Shown here one piece after another: positions 1 through 7,982 of a DNA stretch of 32,552 bases. The DNA is from Xanthobacteraceae bacterium (lineage in GTDB: Bacteria; Pseudomonadota; Alphaproteobacteria; Rhizobiales; Xanthobacteraceae): assembly GCA_019746355.1 (NCBI GenBank), contig JAIESC010000296.1, positions 1-32,552 on the forward strand, written 5' to 3'. Numbering within the stretch: the stretch's first letter is position 1; each line of letters opens with the position of its first letter. Both the position numbers and the translations under genes were made by a program. The notes beneath the pieces are model-generated. The model saw only the letters and a program-made list of their open reading frames with translations. It was not told where the DNA came from and did not search any database.

Positions 1-73
1 TGCCACAACACAGCCGATTCGACTCCTCAAATCTTCTTGCAGAAAGCGGAGTCAAAACTTCCGCTCGGATGTA

Positions 74-1297
74 CTAGCCCGGCCGCTGTGAGAGCGAATG
101 CTCCAGGAAGAAACGCAGCATTTCCTTCGTCGCGTCCGGCCCGCGCGGATCGGTGTAGGACCCTGCAGGGCTGCCGCCCGACCAGGCGTGTCCAGCTCCG
201 TGGATATTCCAGTGCTCAAGGATGCCACGCCCGCTCGCGTCGGCATGGATCGTGCGGGTATAGGCGTGCCCTCCCGGTGCCCGTCCGCGATGCACCTTCT
301 TTTGCGTGCTCCTCGCTCTCAGGAACTGCTCGAGAATTTGATCGCCATTGTTGGGATGCACCGTCGTGTCGCGATCGCCGTGAAAAACAATGGTCGGGAC
401 CGGCGACCCGGCACCTGGAAGGGCCCTGTCATGCGACGCGCCGCCCTGCCGCATGGCGGCAAACGCCGAGGGAAGGTCAATGGCGGCTCCACAGGCGAGG
501 CCGGAATGGATACCGATGGCCGCGTACAGATCAATGTACGTGGCTCCCATGATGGCGGCCGCGGCGGCTCCGGCCGAAAGCCCACCCACGTACACACGCG
601 TTGGATCAACCGAATATTCGCGCATGATCTGGCGCGTGATGCCCGCAATCAGCGACGGCTCGCCTCTGTCCCGCTGCTGGTCGGTTGTGCGAAACCAGTT
701 CCAGCATTTCGCCTGGTTGGCCTCGCTGCGCTGCGCAGGATAGACCACGAAGCATGCCTGCTCTTCTGCGGTAAAGTTCATCCGCGTGCCGGCCGCGAAA
801 TCGTCCGGCGACTGGGTGCAGCCGTGCAGCATGACGACCAAAGGAAGCGGTTGCCCCTCCTGATAACGGCTGGGGATGAATAGCCTGTAGGCACGGCTTC
901 CCGCCGCATTGCTGTAGGTCCCTTCGATGAACCTTGCGCCCTCCGGCACGATGTCCCGTATCGACGGCCGGGCGCGCTTGATCCCATCTGGCAGCGAGAA
1001 CCCGGAGCGCAGCCATGCGCGATCGAGCAACGCGCGAAGATCGGGCGTGCGAACATTGGATGGCTGGGCGGATGTGGGCCGCTCGGGGCGCGGAGCATCC
1101 GGTGCCTCGGCAGGCTCGGCCCTCGCGTCAATGGTTGGCGGTTCGAGCCGTGCAACAGCGGTGCTCGCGCTGGGGTGCGACGGCGCGCTCTCGCCGCGAA
1201 GCATGCGCTGAAGGAGCGCCGTCGCCTCGGCGAGCTGGCCGGCGCGGGTGAGGCGGGTGGCTTCGCGAACTGTGTCCTGGTTCAGCATCGCCTTCAC
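74..1297 (-). CDS. PHB depolymerase-family esterase (extracellular PHA depolymerase type)
   Basis: A 407-residue alpha/beta hydrolase that probably hydrolyses short-chain polyhydroxyalkanoate or related esters. The oxyanion region VMLHGCTQSPDDF lies near residues 155-167. The lipase box GLSAG puts the nucleophile at about Ser241, the acid is in HGDRDTTV (about 308-310), and the histidine is in GAGHAWSGG (about 370). Motif order and spacing fit the PHB-depolymerase esterase family. About 120 residues of Ala/Pro-rich sequence precede the catalytic domain, and I see no clear signal peptide, so the location is uncertain. The GTG start overlaps the TGA of the upstream regulator gene (GTGA), which indicates translational coupling; an ATG nine bases further in is the alternative. 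A phasin gene elsewhere in the window suggests the cell makes PHA granules. Confidence 0.88.
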   Translation of the reverse strand: MKAMLNQDTVREATRLTRAGQLAEATALLQRMLRGESAPSHPSASTAVARLEPPTIDARAEPAEAPDAPRPERPTSAQPSNVRTPDLRALLDRAWLRSGFSLPDGIKRARPSIRDIVPEGARFIEGTYSNAAGSRAYRLFIPSRYQEGQPLPLVVMLHGCTQSPDDFAAGTRMNFTAEEQACFVVYPAQRSEANQAKCWNWFRTTDQQRDRGEPSLIAGITRQIMREYSVDPTRVYVGGLSAGAAAAAIMGATYIDLYAAIGIHSGLACGAAIDLPSAFAAMRQGGASHDRALPGAGSPVPTIVFHGDRDTTVHPNNGDQILEQFLRARSTQKKVHRGRAPGGHAYTRTIHADASGRGILEHWNIHGAGHAWSGGSPAGSYTDPRGPDATKEMLRFFLEHSLSQRPG

Positions 1298-1725
1298 CGT
1301 ATCCTGTCGGCGAGAGCGGCCTTGACCGCAGGACTGGCGTGCAATGCTCCGAGCACCGAAACCGAGGCAATTGTCGCGCGAGCAAGTTCGGGTGTGACAT
1401 CGTGGCCGATGCTGGCAAGGCCCAGAACATTGATGTGCAACATCTCACCGGCTCGCCGCGCCGCCTCGAGTTGCTCCCGGCGGTAATCCCGCAAACCCAG
1501 GTCCAGACTTTTCCGGGCGGTGGACTGTTTAACGACGTCCGCGTGACGTTCGAGCTGGTTGCGGATCGCTGTCCGAATGAAATCGGTTCGGTTCGAGTAG
1601 AAGCCTTCCTGCACCATCAGGTCGACGTGACCCAGGTCGACATAACCCAGATTGATCGTGATTTTTTCGGTATCGGCGGGCTTCGGTCGGAGTTCGCGGA
1701 CATTGTCTGACATGGAACTTGCCAT
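1294..1725 (-). CDS. CopG/ribbon-helix-helix-type regulator
   Basis: This 143-residue protein has a ribbon-helix-helix-like stretch at about residues 18-60: a strand ITINLGYVDLGHVDLMV followed by the helix pair around FYSNRTDFIRTAIRNQLERH. The pattern of a beta strand, then N-R-T-D-F-I-R-T-A-I-R, is typical of CopG/MetJ-like DNA-binding dimers. The C-terminal half is longer than in minimal CopG proteins and is of unknown role. The gene overlaps the following esterase gene by four bases, so it probably controls or is co-expressed with it. Two in-frame ATGs (1725 and 1713) are possible starts and neither has a strong ribosome-binding site. An imperfect inverted repeat with CCATCC and GGATGG arms overlaps the first codons and could be an autoregulatory operator (inference). 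Confidence 0.78.
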   Translation of the reverse strand: MASSMSDNVRELRPKPADTEKITINLGYVDLGHVDLMVQEGFYSNRTDFIRTAIRNQLERHADVVKQSTARKSLDLGLRDYRREQLEAARRAGEMLHINVLGLASIGHDVTPELARATIASVSVLGALHASPAVKAALADRIR

Positions 1726-1748
1726 CCATATAACATCTGATTGGATGG
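1722..1748. promoter_or_regulatory. Possible operator of the CopG-type gene
   Basis: Arms CCATCC and GGATGG are separated by 15 bases, at the start of the ribbon-helix-helix gene, and another GGATG follows at about 1753. RHH proteins commonly bind such repeats over their own promoter. This is inference from position and symmetry only. Confidence 0.3.
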
Positions 1749-1819
1749 TAGGTGGATGTCAGCGAGGGACATTCAAGGGTACACCCGGTAAGGGATTCGA
1801 TTTGGCCAGAGATCGCTCC

Positions 1820-1897
1820 ATGACCGACGAACAGATCAGCGAGATCTATGCGCTGGCGCGCGACGCGTTCCTCGGCAGCCGGCGGTCATTTCGTTGA
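1820..1897 (+). CDS. Possible 25-residue peptide
   Basis: This short frame starts MTDEQISEIYALARDAF and has natural-looking helical composition, but only a weak purine run (AGAGA) lies upstream. It sits divergently from the CopG gene in an otherwise empty stretch. I do not recognise it, and it may be chance. Confidence 0.25.
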   Translation: MTDEQISEIYALARDAFLGSRRSFR

Positions 1898-1990
1898 CGA
1901 GAAAATTGTTTAGCGGCCTTGCTCTGATCGTCAGCCCGCAGGACGGGTTTGCGTAGGGGGAGGGGACAAGAGGCCGCCAGTTGAGGCAGC

Positions 1991-2098
1991 CTAGCTGAGC
2001 GCATATCCAGCGATGACAAGCATCAGCACCAGAACCGCAACCGTGGCGACCAGCCAGGCGGCACGTCGTTCCAACTTTGTGGTGGCTTCGTCAGCCAT
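1991..2098 (-). CDS. Small single-pass membrane protein (35 aa)
   Basis: Reading MADEATTKLERRAAW then a hydrophobic stretch of about 17 residues (LVATVAVLVLMLVIAGY), this frame has a charged N-terminus and one transmembrane helix, and ends just after it. AAGG lies about nine bases before the ATG. Tiny one-helix proteins of this kind are common between host genes in bradyrhizobia, but I know no function. The 1726-1990 stretch beside it shows nothing else convincing. Confidence 0.5.
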   Translation of the reverse strand: MADEATTKLERRAAWLVATVAVLVLMLVIAGYALS

Positions 2099-2163
2099 CG
2101 CGCGGGCCTTGAAAAAGTCCCGCCACGGCTAGGGCATAAGGGGCGTCGTGGCGGAAGTTCCCG

Positions 2164-2185
2164 GACACCTCTTTCAAGAGGTGTC
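2164..2185. other. Perfect 10-bp-arm hairpin
   Basis: GACACCTCTT and AAGAGGTGTC are separated by two bases, between the two small minus-strand membrane ORFs. No T-run follows on either strand, so it is at best a weak terminator or an RNA-stabilising hairpin. Confidence 0.4.
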
Positions 2186-2325
2186 AGCAGTCAAAGCTCG
2201 GTTCGGTCGTTCTGTTCCCCCGCGATGAACGCCCGCCGCCTCATGGTCGCGCCCAGGCTCGGGAGCCGGCACGGCACCGGGTCAACGAGGACGGGTGGAA
2301 GGGCCGGCGGGCATCGCCGCCGCCG

Positions 2326-2424
2326 TTACGGCATCAGTCCGATCGCCGAGTAGAAACAGAGCATCGCGGCGATGCTCACCCAAATGAACAGATAGATGTC
2401 GAGGGACGTTTTTTTGTGGTTCAT
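2326..2424 (-). CDS. Small membrane protein (32 aa)
   Basis: The product starts MNHKKTSLDIYLFIW and is almost wholly one transmembrane helix, with a basic N-terminus and a short Pro-containing tail. A good GGAG lies eight bases before the ATG, which supports translation. It is the second very short one-helix protein in this stretch. Function unknown. Confidence 0.55.
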   Translation of the reverse strand: MNHKKTSLDIYLFIWVSIAAMLCFYSAIGLMP

Positions 2425-2588
2425 GGGAAACACTCCGGGCCCCGCGTCGCCGGAACGAAGACGCATGGCGGGTTCACGATGTCTGTATTGAACCGCGCGC
2501 GGTGCCGCGGCGGTATTATCTGTTGCGGTCGCCGCGCTACCTTTCGATATAGGGCACCGATACCAAGCTCTAGAAATCCGATCCCCGC

Positions 2589-2924
2589 CTAAGCGGCCCC
2601 GGAGTTCCTGAACCGTTGCTGCGCCAGCGCCCGCAGCTCGTTGACCACCGGCGCGCGCGCCTGCTCCACGGACCGCGTCACGAACTGCACGCCCATTTCG
2701 CCGCCCAGCCGCCACGCCACCTTACATTCCTCGCGGGTCACCTTGTCGCCGGAGATCAGCAGCACGAACTGCTGCGGCAGGTCGATCTCCGGAACGAACA
2801 GCCGCGCGCCGCCTTCGGAGATGTCGGTGATCGTGCACTCGCAATTGACGCCGGCCTGCTCGGCGTAGATGCGCGCGACGCGATTGACCGTGATACGCGG
2901 ATGCGAACGTCTGTCGCCGAACAT
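2589..2924 (-). CDS. PilZ-domain protein
   Basis: A 111-residue, essentially single-domain PilZ protein. The N-terminal basic cluster DRRSHPRI and the later DISEGGARL match the two cyclic-di-GMP contact motifs of PilZ domains (RxxxR and D/N-x-S-x-x-G), followed by the usual beta-barrel strands and a short C-terminal helix. It probably binds c-di-GMP and relays it to an unknown cytoplasmic or envelope target. GCGAGG lies about eight bases upstream of the ATG. No obvious partner gene adjoins it. Confidence 0.85.
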   Translation of the reverse strand: MFGDRRSHPRITVNRVARIYAEQAGVNCECTITDISEGGARLFVPEIDLPQQFVLLISGDKVTREECKVAWRLGGEMGVQFVTRSVEQARAPVVNELRALAQQRFRNSGAA

Positions 2925-3115
2925 GCATACGCCTCGCTGGTTTTGCTCCGCCTATCAGCCGGAAAATTTCTAAAAACCAACTCCGGCCGCAATTAAGATT
3001 TGCGGCAATTTTTCCGATCATTCGGGCGTTGCGCTCCTTGCCCGCGAGGGGAGGGGAACCGCCCGAGCCGCGCCGCATGCGATAGCCCTGCCCGTGGAGA
3101 GAGAAGGACGATCCC

Positions 3116-3286
3116 ATGTCCGCAGTCTTCGGCGACGAGGCGGACGCGCGGCGGAGAGGCTTCAGCGCGACTGGTCGCGGGCTGCTGTTCGACCCAGGGC
3201 GTTCGGCGGCGAGCCAGAGACCGGCTTCAGGCCGCAAGGCACCATCATCGAATCGCCGCCGGCCGCAGCGGACGCTCCGACGATGA
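3116..3286 (+). pseudogene. Degraded member of the M-S-x-x-F small-protein family
   Basis: A 56-codon frame begins MSAVFGDEADARRRG after the leader GAGAGAGAAGGACGATCCC, which closely matches the leaders at 15459 and 18120. After about 30 residues the natural-looking sequence moves to a second frame (GFRPQGTIIESPPAAADAP, about 3225-3290). It then moves to a third, coiled-coil-like frame rich in ER/LE (about 3310-3400) that resembles the charged tail of the 15459 protein. I read this as a frameshifted family member, though it could instead be a short real peptide. Confidence 0.45.
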
Positions 3287-3555
3287 AACAGGAGCGCAGG
3301 ATCGAGCACGAGAGGTTCAACGCCAGCGGCTGGAACGCGAGCTGGAAAGAGAGGGCGAGCGGCAGATGCGCGAGCTGGAGCGGCACGCAGGGCTGCGTCC
3401 GTGGCCCTGGAAGGGAGCTGCCAAGGGAGCTGCCAAAAGAACCGCGACGGCAGCCGGGGTGTCAGGTTTTTCCCGGATGCACTTTGGTCCAATGTCTTGA
3501 GCCCGACATATGGTCTTACGATCCCCGGGATGTGTCCTCCACCGGGGAGGTTCAC

Positions 3556-3651
3556 GTGCCATCAGTCGATCGTTTTCGGATCTGGCTCGCGGTCTACGTG
3601 GTCGCCTCGCTGTGCTCCTACGCTTTGATCCTGTCCGCCCTCGCCCGTTGA
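3556..3651 (+). CDS. Small membrane protein (31 aa, GTG start)
   Basis: GTG at 3556 is preceded by GGGGAGG at six-base spacing and opens a frame MPSVDRFRIWLAVYVV with one long hydrophobic helix ending ALAR. A 14-bp-arm stem-loop begins five bases after the stop. The ribosome-binding site, helix and hairpin together support a real gene. Function unknown. Confidence 0.55.
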   Translation: MPSVDRFRIWLAVYVVASLCSYALILSALAR

Positions 3652-3655
3652 AGGC

Positions 3656-3703
3656 CCCGCCACGGCGCGCCCCCAAATCCTCCGTCCCTCGCGCCGTGGC
3701 GGG
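3656..3703. terminator. Long stem-loop, candidate terminator
   Basis: Perfect 14-bp arms (CCCGCCACGGCGCG and its complement) enclose about 20 bases. It follows the plus-strand small membrane ORF directly, and lies below the minus-strand secreted ORF. There is no T-run, so it is either a T-less terminator or an intergenic palindrome. Confidence 0.45.
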
Positions 3704-3809
3704 AGCTCCCGCGGCCGGATGACATCGCCGGCTTGCTGCACGCCCGATCGTGCCGGCATCGACGATGCGGATGGCAAGGACGGCCGCTGCAGCAGGCGGC
3801 CGGGAGGGC

Positions 3810-4045
3810 TTACGGCGGCGCGGGCTTACGGACCCACCGGCCGCTTCCGCGAGGGCTTCGCCATGCTTGGCGCGGTTGTCCAGCCTGATGTTCGGCGCGC
3901 CGTCGAGATCGCGCTTGATGCCGGTCTCGCGGGGCGGGGTCTTGAACTTTTCGCGGTTGGCCTGAGCGGCATCGGTGAACGTCACCGCCAGCAGCGTGGC
4001 GAGCGACGCCGTCAGGATCGTCAGGAGCCGCATGCGGGTTTGCAT
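3810..4045 (-). CDS. Secreted protein of unknown function, C-terminus uncertain
   Basis: From ATG 4045 (or 4033) the frame reads a clear signal peptide, MRLLTILTASLATLLAV, with a likely cut after AQA. It is followed by a polar segment containing NREKFKTPPRETGIKRDLDG and KHGEALAEAAGG. The frame stays open to 3317, but from about 3790 on it becomes Arg/Pro-rich, unnatural, and antisense to the small plus-strand ORFs. The gene therefore either ends through a frameshift near 3800 or is degraded, and the end given here is approximate. No family recognised. Confidence 0.4.
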
Positions 4046-4090
4046 CAGCCAGCGCCGCACATCTTCGTGCCGTCACGTGGTTTGCGTGGG

Positions 4091-4270
4091 TGTCGCGGCT
4101 ATTTCTTCTTCTTGCGCCGATCGCGACGCCGGTCGCGCCGGTTCATGCCGGCACGGCTCGCCGCCGAGCCGGATTGCCGATGCGGGCTTCGGCATCCGTC
4201 GCGGTGATCACCGCGGCCGGCACGGCGACGCTCGCCGCGGCGGCGGCAAGCCTGAGTACCCGGCGGATGC
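4091..4270 (-). pseudogene. Possible frameshifted small basic secreted protein
   Basis: One minus-strand frame gives a signal-like stretch LAAAAASVAVPAAVITATDA followed by EARIGNP. A neighbouring frame then gives AGMNRRDRRRDRRKKKK and a stop. Joined by one frameshift, these resemble small basic secreted proteins common in bradyrhizobia, but neither frame is complete alone. Low-confidence interpretation. Confidence 0.25.
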
Positions 4271-4293
4271 CGCGGCGTGATCCTGCCGGCCGC

Positions 4294-4327
4294 AAAAAAA
4301 GCACGCGGCAACGTCGTTGCCGCGTGC
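4294..4327 (-). terminator. Rho-independent terminator of the outer-membrane protein gene
   Basis: On the minus strand GCACGCGGCAACG pairs with CGTTGCCGCGTGC and is followed directly by seven T residues. It lies about 30 bases after the stop codon of the beta-barrel gene. It is the clearest intrinsic terminator in the window. Confidence 0.9.
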
Positions 4328-4358
4328 TGCCTGGCGGACGCGAGGCCCGGAAGACCGC

Positions 4359-5066
4359 CTACATTCGCCAGTTCACACCGAACAGCACGTTCTGCGCGTT
4401 CTTGTCGAGATTGAGGTTCACGCCGGTGCTCGTGGTGCCGGAGGTCGTGCCGAAATTCATGTAGTTGTATTCGACGAAGGCGGACCAGTTCGGCGCAAAC
4501 TTGTATTCCCAGCCGGCACCAACGACGTAGCCGCCCTTGGTGTTGGCGAACTGTCCGATCTGCGCGCCGGCACCGTTGATGAGGTCGACGTCCATCCGCG
4601 ACCAGGCCCCGCCGCCCTGCACGTAAAGCAGCGAGTTGGGAAACGCCGTATAGCCGACGCGGCCGGTGAGCGTGTTGACCCACTTGGTCCTGCTGTTGGC
4701 GGTGACGCCGGCGAGCGGGCCGCTGCCGAACGTTGCGTCGCTTTCGAGGCCGGTCCAGTTGAACATGTCGCGAATGCCGACCACGAAGCCCGTGCCGGCG
4801 AACTGGTAGTCGCAGCCGATCTGGCCGCCGCCGGTGAAGCCGGAGTTGGTGGCAGAGGCGGTGCCGACGGGGCTCTCGAGCTCCGCGCGGCCCCAGGCAT
4901 AGCCGACGTTGCCGCCGATGTAGCAGCCGGTCCAACTCGGCGCGGGCAGCATGGCCGGCGCTTGATAGGCCGGGCGCTGCGGAAGGTCGGCTGCCGCCGC
5001 AAATTCGCTTCCGCCGCAAACGCTCAAAGCAATGGTGGCCAGCAGGAAAGTCCGAAATCGAATCAC
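4359..5066 (-). CDS. Outer-membrane beta-barrel protein (Omp25/31, opacity type)
   Basis: A 235-residue protein with a signal peptide (MIRFRTFLLATIALSV, cut near AAA-DLP) and a mature start with PAPSWTGCYIGGNVGYAWG, the usual first strand of rhizobial Omp25/Omp31-like eight-stranded barrels. Further family landmarks are GFTGGGQIGCDYQF, the VNTLTGRVGYT strand, and a C-terminal strand ending NVLFGVNWRM with an aromatic near the end. It probably sits in the outer membrane as a structural barrel. It is transcribed alone and ends at a strong terminator. Confidence 0.88.
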   Translation of the reverse strand: MIRFRTFLLATIALSVCGGSEFAAAADLPQRPAYQAPAMLPAPSWTGCYIGGNVGYAWGRAELESPVGTASATNSGFTGGGQIGCDYQFAGTGFVVGIRDMFNWTGLESDATFGSGPLAGVTANSRTKWVNTLTGRVGYTAFPNSLLYVQGGGAWSRMDVDLINGAGAQIGQFANTKGGYVVGAGWEYKFAPNWSAFVEYNYMNFGTTSGTTSTGVNLNLDKNAQNVLFGVNWRM

Positions 5067-5255
5067 TTTCGCCTCCCCAAAAATTGCCTTGGGTTCGGCT
5101 TTAGGCTCGATCCATGACCCGGTCCATTATACGTGGGCACATGACTCTATACGTTGGGACATCACGCGGGGCCCGACGCTCCGGCCGGCCGTAAAAACGG
5201 CATCCCGTTACCGCCGCCGGCGGTCGGGCGGCTTCGGGTTCAGCCTTTCACATCA

Positions 5256-6677
5256 TCAACGACGGCCGACGGTGCCGCCGTCGACCTGCCTGACCGGCGG
5301 CGGATTCCACCGCCCGTCCGCCACCTCCGGCTTCGGCGCGTAGAGGCGCAGCGTCAGCCCGAGCTGTCCGCTGTTCGGCGCGGGCAGCCAGTTCGCCTCC
5401 CTGTCGGGTCCGGGATTTTCATTCTGGATGTAGAGGTCGAGCGAGCCGTCGGCGTTGAACTTCAGCGCGTCGCGGTCGCCGATGGCAAAGCGGTTCAGCG
5501 GATTGGCGACCTGGAAGCCCTCCGCGTCGTACATGGTGAGCGACCAGAATGCGCCGACCGGCGGCAGCTGGTCCTTGTCGAAGTGCAGCACGTATTTGTT
5601 CTCCGCCATGACCGGCTTGCCGTCGGCGTCCGACACATTGAGCGGGTAGATCGCGTCCTCCGGCTGATTGGCCCCGAGCCCGACGAGCGCAACGATGGCG
5701 CGCTTGAGATAGAAGTCGCCGTAGACGCCCATCGTGTCGGTGTTCATTTGCCAGCCGTTGGTGACGCGGGCAAGTGTCGGCGTCTTGTCGTGCATCAGCT
5801 TGAGGCCGGCGGCGGCACCCTGCGTCAGCGCGTCGGCGCTGACCTTGCTGCTGTCGAACTTGCCGGGCTCGATCCCGATGCGCTTCATGCGCGTGAGGAT
5901 CGACCAGTCGGTGAGGTGAGGCGGGTTCTGCCGCATCAGCTCCGCGCCATATTGGAAATAGTCGGCCGGCGGCATCTGCGCGACCGCCCGCAACGGCTCG
6001 GTCCTGGTGTCGACCGATGGATCGATCTTCTGCTCGGCCTTGCGCGGGTTCTTCCCCCAGTCGGCCAGCAGCATGATCCTGTAGCCGTCCTGGATCCTGT
6101 TGACGGCTTCATAGTCCTTCACCCCGTTCGTCTGGGTGCGGCCGATGATCCAGACATGAGGCGTCGGCGCGTTGATGCGTTCGACGTCCGGCGGCAGATT
6201 TCCGCTCCAGCCGGGCGGCACGAGGGCGAAGCTTGCCGCGCCGGTGCCGTTGGTGCGCTTGCCGGGCACGGCAAAAACATCGGTCCACATGTCGAGCATC
6301 GGCAGCATGAAGTAGCGGCCGCCGGTGCCGGCGGTCGAGACGACCACCGGGCCGTTGGTCAGATCGAGCCACGCGGAGGAATAAAGCGTGTCGAAGTTCG
6401 GACGAACCACGCTCCTCATCTGCGCGGTGGGGAACGTGCGGACGTGGGTGAAGGCATTCGCAGGTCCGCCGAGCGGGTTGGCCTTCGGATCAAGGTTGGT
6501 CAACTGCTTGCGCGTCAGGTCCATCAGGATCAGCGGATAAAGATAGACGTAGGCCTCCTGGGCGATGGTCTGCGCCTCGTCCGCGGAAGTCTGTTGCGCC
6601 GCGCTTGGGGCGAGGTTCGCAAACATAAGGACGAGCGCCGACGCGGCCGCGGCGAGCGGGGACAGAGTGTGTTTCAT
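5256..6677 (-). CDS. Periplasmic DUF1254/DUF1214 protein
   Basis: The 473-residue product has a signal peptide (MKHTLSPLAAAASALVL, cut after APSAAQ). It then has a DUF1254 region with AYVYLYPLILMDLTRKQ, RPNFDTLYSSAWLDL and GRYFMLPMLDMWTDVF. The C-terminal DUF1214 region includes FWSLTMYDAEGFQVANPLNRFAIGDR and DLYIQNENPG. Proteins with this pair are exported and widespread, but no reaction is established that I can name. I chose ATG 6677 because GAGGAGAG lies seven bases upstream and a signal peptide starts there. The frame extends further upstream but that part looks non-coding. Confidence 0.85.
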   Translation of the reverse strand: MKHTLSPLAAAASALVLMFANLAPSAAQQTSADEAQTIAQEAYVYLYPLILMDLTRKQLTNLDPKANPLGGPANAFTHVRTFPTAQMRSVVRPNFDTLYSSAWLDLTNGPVVVSTAGTGGRYFMLPMLDMWTDVFAVPGKRTNGTGAASFALVPPGWSGNLPPDVERINAPTPHVWIIGRTQTNGVKDYEAVNRIQDGYRIMLLADWGKNPRKAEQKIDPSVDTRTEPLRAVAQMPPADYFQYGAELMRQNPPHLTDWSILTRMKRIGIEPGKFDSSKVSADALTQGAAAGLKLMHDKTPTLARVTNGWQMNTDTMGVYGDFYLKRAIVALVGLGANQPEDAIYPLNVSDADGKPVMAENKYVLHFDKDQLPPVGAFWSLTMYDAEGFQVANPLNRFAIGDRDALKFNADGSLDLYIQNENPGPDREANWLPAPNSGQLGLTLRLYAPKPEVADGRWNPPPVRQVDGGTVGRR

Positions 6678-6798
6678 GATGGCTCTCCTCGGTGCAGGCA
6701 CGGCCGGGCCGCAGTGCTGAACCTGGGGGCCCGGCACGGTGCGACACATGGCATGACGTTGTCGCGGGACTATGCGGCGCTGCGCGGCGATGATCGAG

Positions 6799-6814
6799 TT
6801 GGACCCTGGTCCAA
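6799..6814. promoter_or_regulatory. Inverted repeat upstream of the DUF1254 gene
   Basis: TTGGACC and GGTCCAA flank two bases, about 120 bases before the DUF1254 start codon. Compact 7-2-7 symmetry in a promoter region suggests a dimeric-repressor operator, but no regulator gene adjoins it. Confidence 0.35.
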
Positions 6815-6872
6815 TACCGGCCGGGCGGGGCGTCGGCTTGGGGTCATTCACGCCATCAGCGGACCTCGCCGT

Positions 6873-7853
6873 TTATTCGATCACCTCGTCGGCTCGCCCG
6901 AGCAGCGTCAGGGGCATTGTCACCCCGAGCGTTCTCGCGGTCCTGAGATTGACGATCAGCTCGACCTTCGTGACCTGCTGGACCGGCAGCTCGGCAGGTT
7001 TCTCTCCCTTGAGGACGCGCGCGGTGTGGATGCCCGCCTGACGATGCGATTCCATGAAGCTGCCTGCGTAACTCATCAGGCCGCCGGCGACGGCGAAGTC
7101 GCGGGATTGATGGATGGCGGGGATCGCGTGGTGGACGCTGAGTGCGGCTAGCGCCTCACCGTGCGTCGCGAAGAAACCATCGGAGGCGACCACGAGTCCG
7201 CCCGGCCGCAGCTCGGCCAGGGTTGCAAACACACGATCAAAGTCGCGCACGGTGCTGGCGTGCAGGACATGGAGGCTCACGCCGAGGGCGTCCGCGGCCG
7301 CCTGCAGGCTTCTCAATTGCGATGGGGTGGTCGGACTGGTCGGGTTGAGGAGCACGGCGATCCTGGTCGCGGTGGGAATTGTTTCGCGGAGGATTTCCAG
7401 CCGCTTCGGCGTGACTTGCACGTTCAGGCTCGTCACACCCGTGAGGTTCGCTCCCGGGCGCTTTAACGTCTCGACCAATCCAAGCGCCATCGGATCTGCG
7501 CCCATTTCGAAGACGATCGGCATGGTTGCGCCCGCTGATTTTGCCGCAAGCGCCGCAGGCGCGCCTCCCGGCGCGACAATCACGGTCACCGGACGACGGA
7601 TCAACTCGGCCGCCAGCGCCGGCAAATTGTCGTGTCGGCCTTCAGCCCAGCGAAATTCGATCGCAACGTTGCGCCCCTCGACGTATCCGCCTTCGCCGAG
7701 ACCTTGGCGGAACGCCCTGACACGGCTTGCGAACGCGGCCGGCGTCTCGGCACCCAGATATCCGATCACCGGCATCGGCTGTTGCGCGCGCGCCGCAAGC
7801 GGCCACGCCGCCGCCGCGATTCCAAAATGTTTGAGGAATTTCCGCCGCGTCAT
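6873..7853 (-). CDS. ABC transporter substrate-binding protein (ABC_sub_bind/TrpX-like)
   Basis: A 326-residue periplasmic binding protein. It opens with a twin-arginine signal MTRRKFLKHFGIAAAAW and cut site AARAQQ. The mature start PVIGYLGAETP is followed by FRQGLGEGGYVEGRNVAIEFRWAEG, the PIVFEMGADPMALGLVETL core and SLNVQVTPKRLEILRE, all typical of the ABC_sub_bind family. Bradyrhizobia hold many such Tat-exported orphan copies, and the ligand cannot be inferred (TrpX itself binds tryptophan). No permease or ATPase gene is adjacent. ATG 7853 is chosen because the Tat motif starts there, with GGGG seven bases upstream. Confidence 0.87.
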   Translation of the reverse strand: MTRRKFLKHFGIAAAAWPLAARAQQPMPVIGYLGAETPAAFASRVRAFRQGLGEGGYVEGRNVAIEFRWAEGRHDNLPALAAELIRRPVTVIVAPGGAPAALAAKSAGATMPIVFEMGADPMALGLVETLKRPGANLTGVTSLNVQVTPKRLEILRETIPTATRIAVLLNPTSPTTPSQLRSLQAAADALGVSLHVLHASTVRDFDRVFATLAELRPGGLVVASDGFFATHGEALAALSVHHAIPAIHQSRDFAVAGGLMSYAGSFMESHRQAGIHTARVLKGEKPAELPVQQVTKVELIVNLRTARTLGVTMPLTLLGRADEVIE

Positions 7854-7982
7854 GGTCGATCCCCAGACAGGAGGAATTCGCCGGGCAGGGTAGCGCCGGA
7901 TTCGGGCCAAAAGCGGACATCGGCAGCACCAGGTCCGCGGATCAACGGGAAAACAGTACGCTTGGCGCGCTTCAGCCGCTTC

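Noticed and set aside
98..883. Plus-strand frame opposite the esterase gene
   Set aside because: No recognisable domain; the esterase catalytic motifs are on the other strand.
5154..7151. 665-codon plus-strand frame
   Set aside because: Crosses two minus-strand genes and their intergenic region, with shadow composition.
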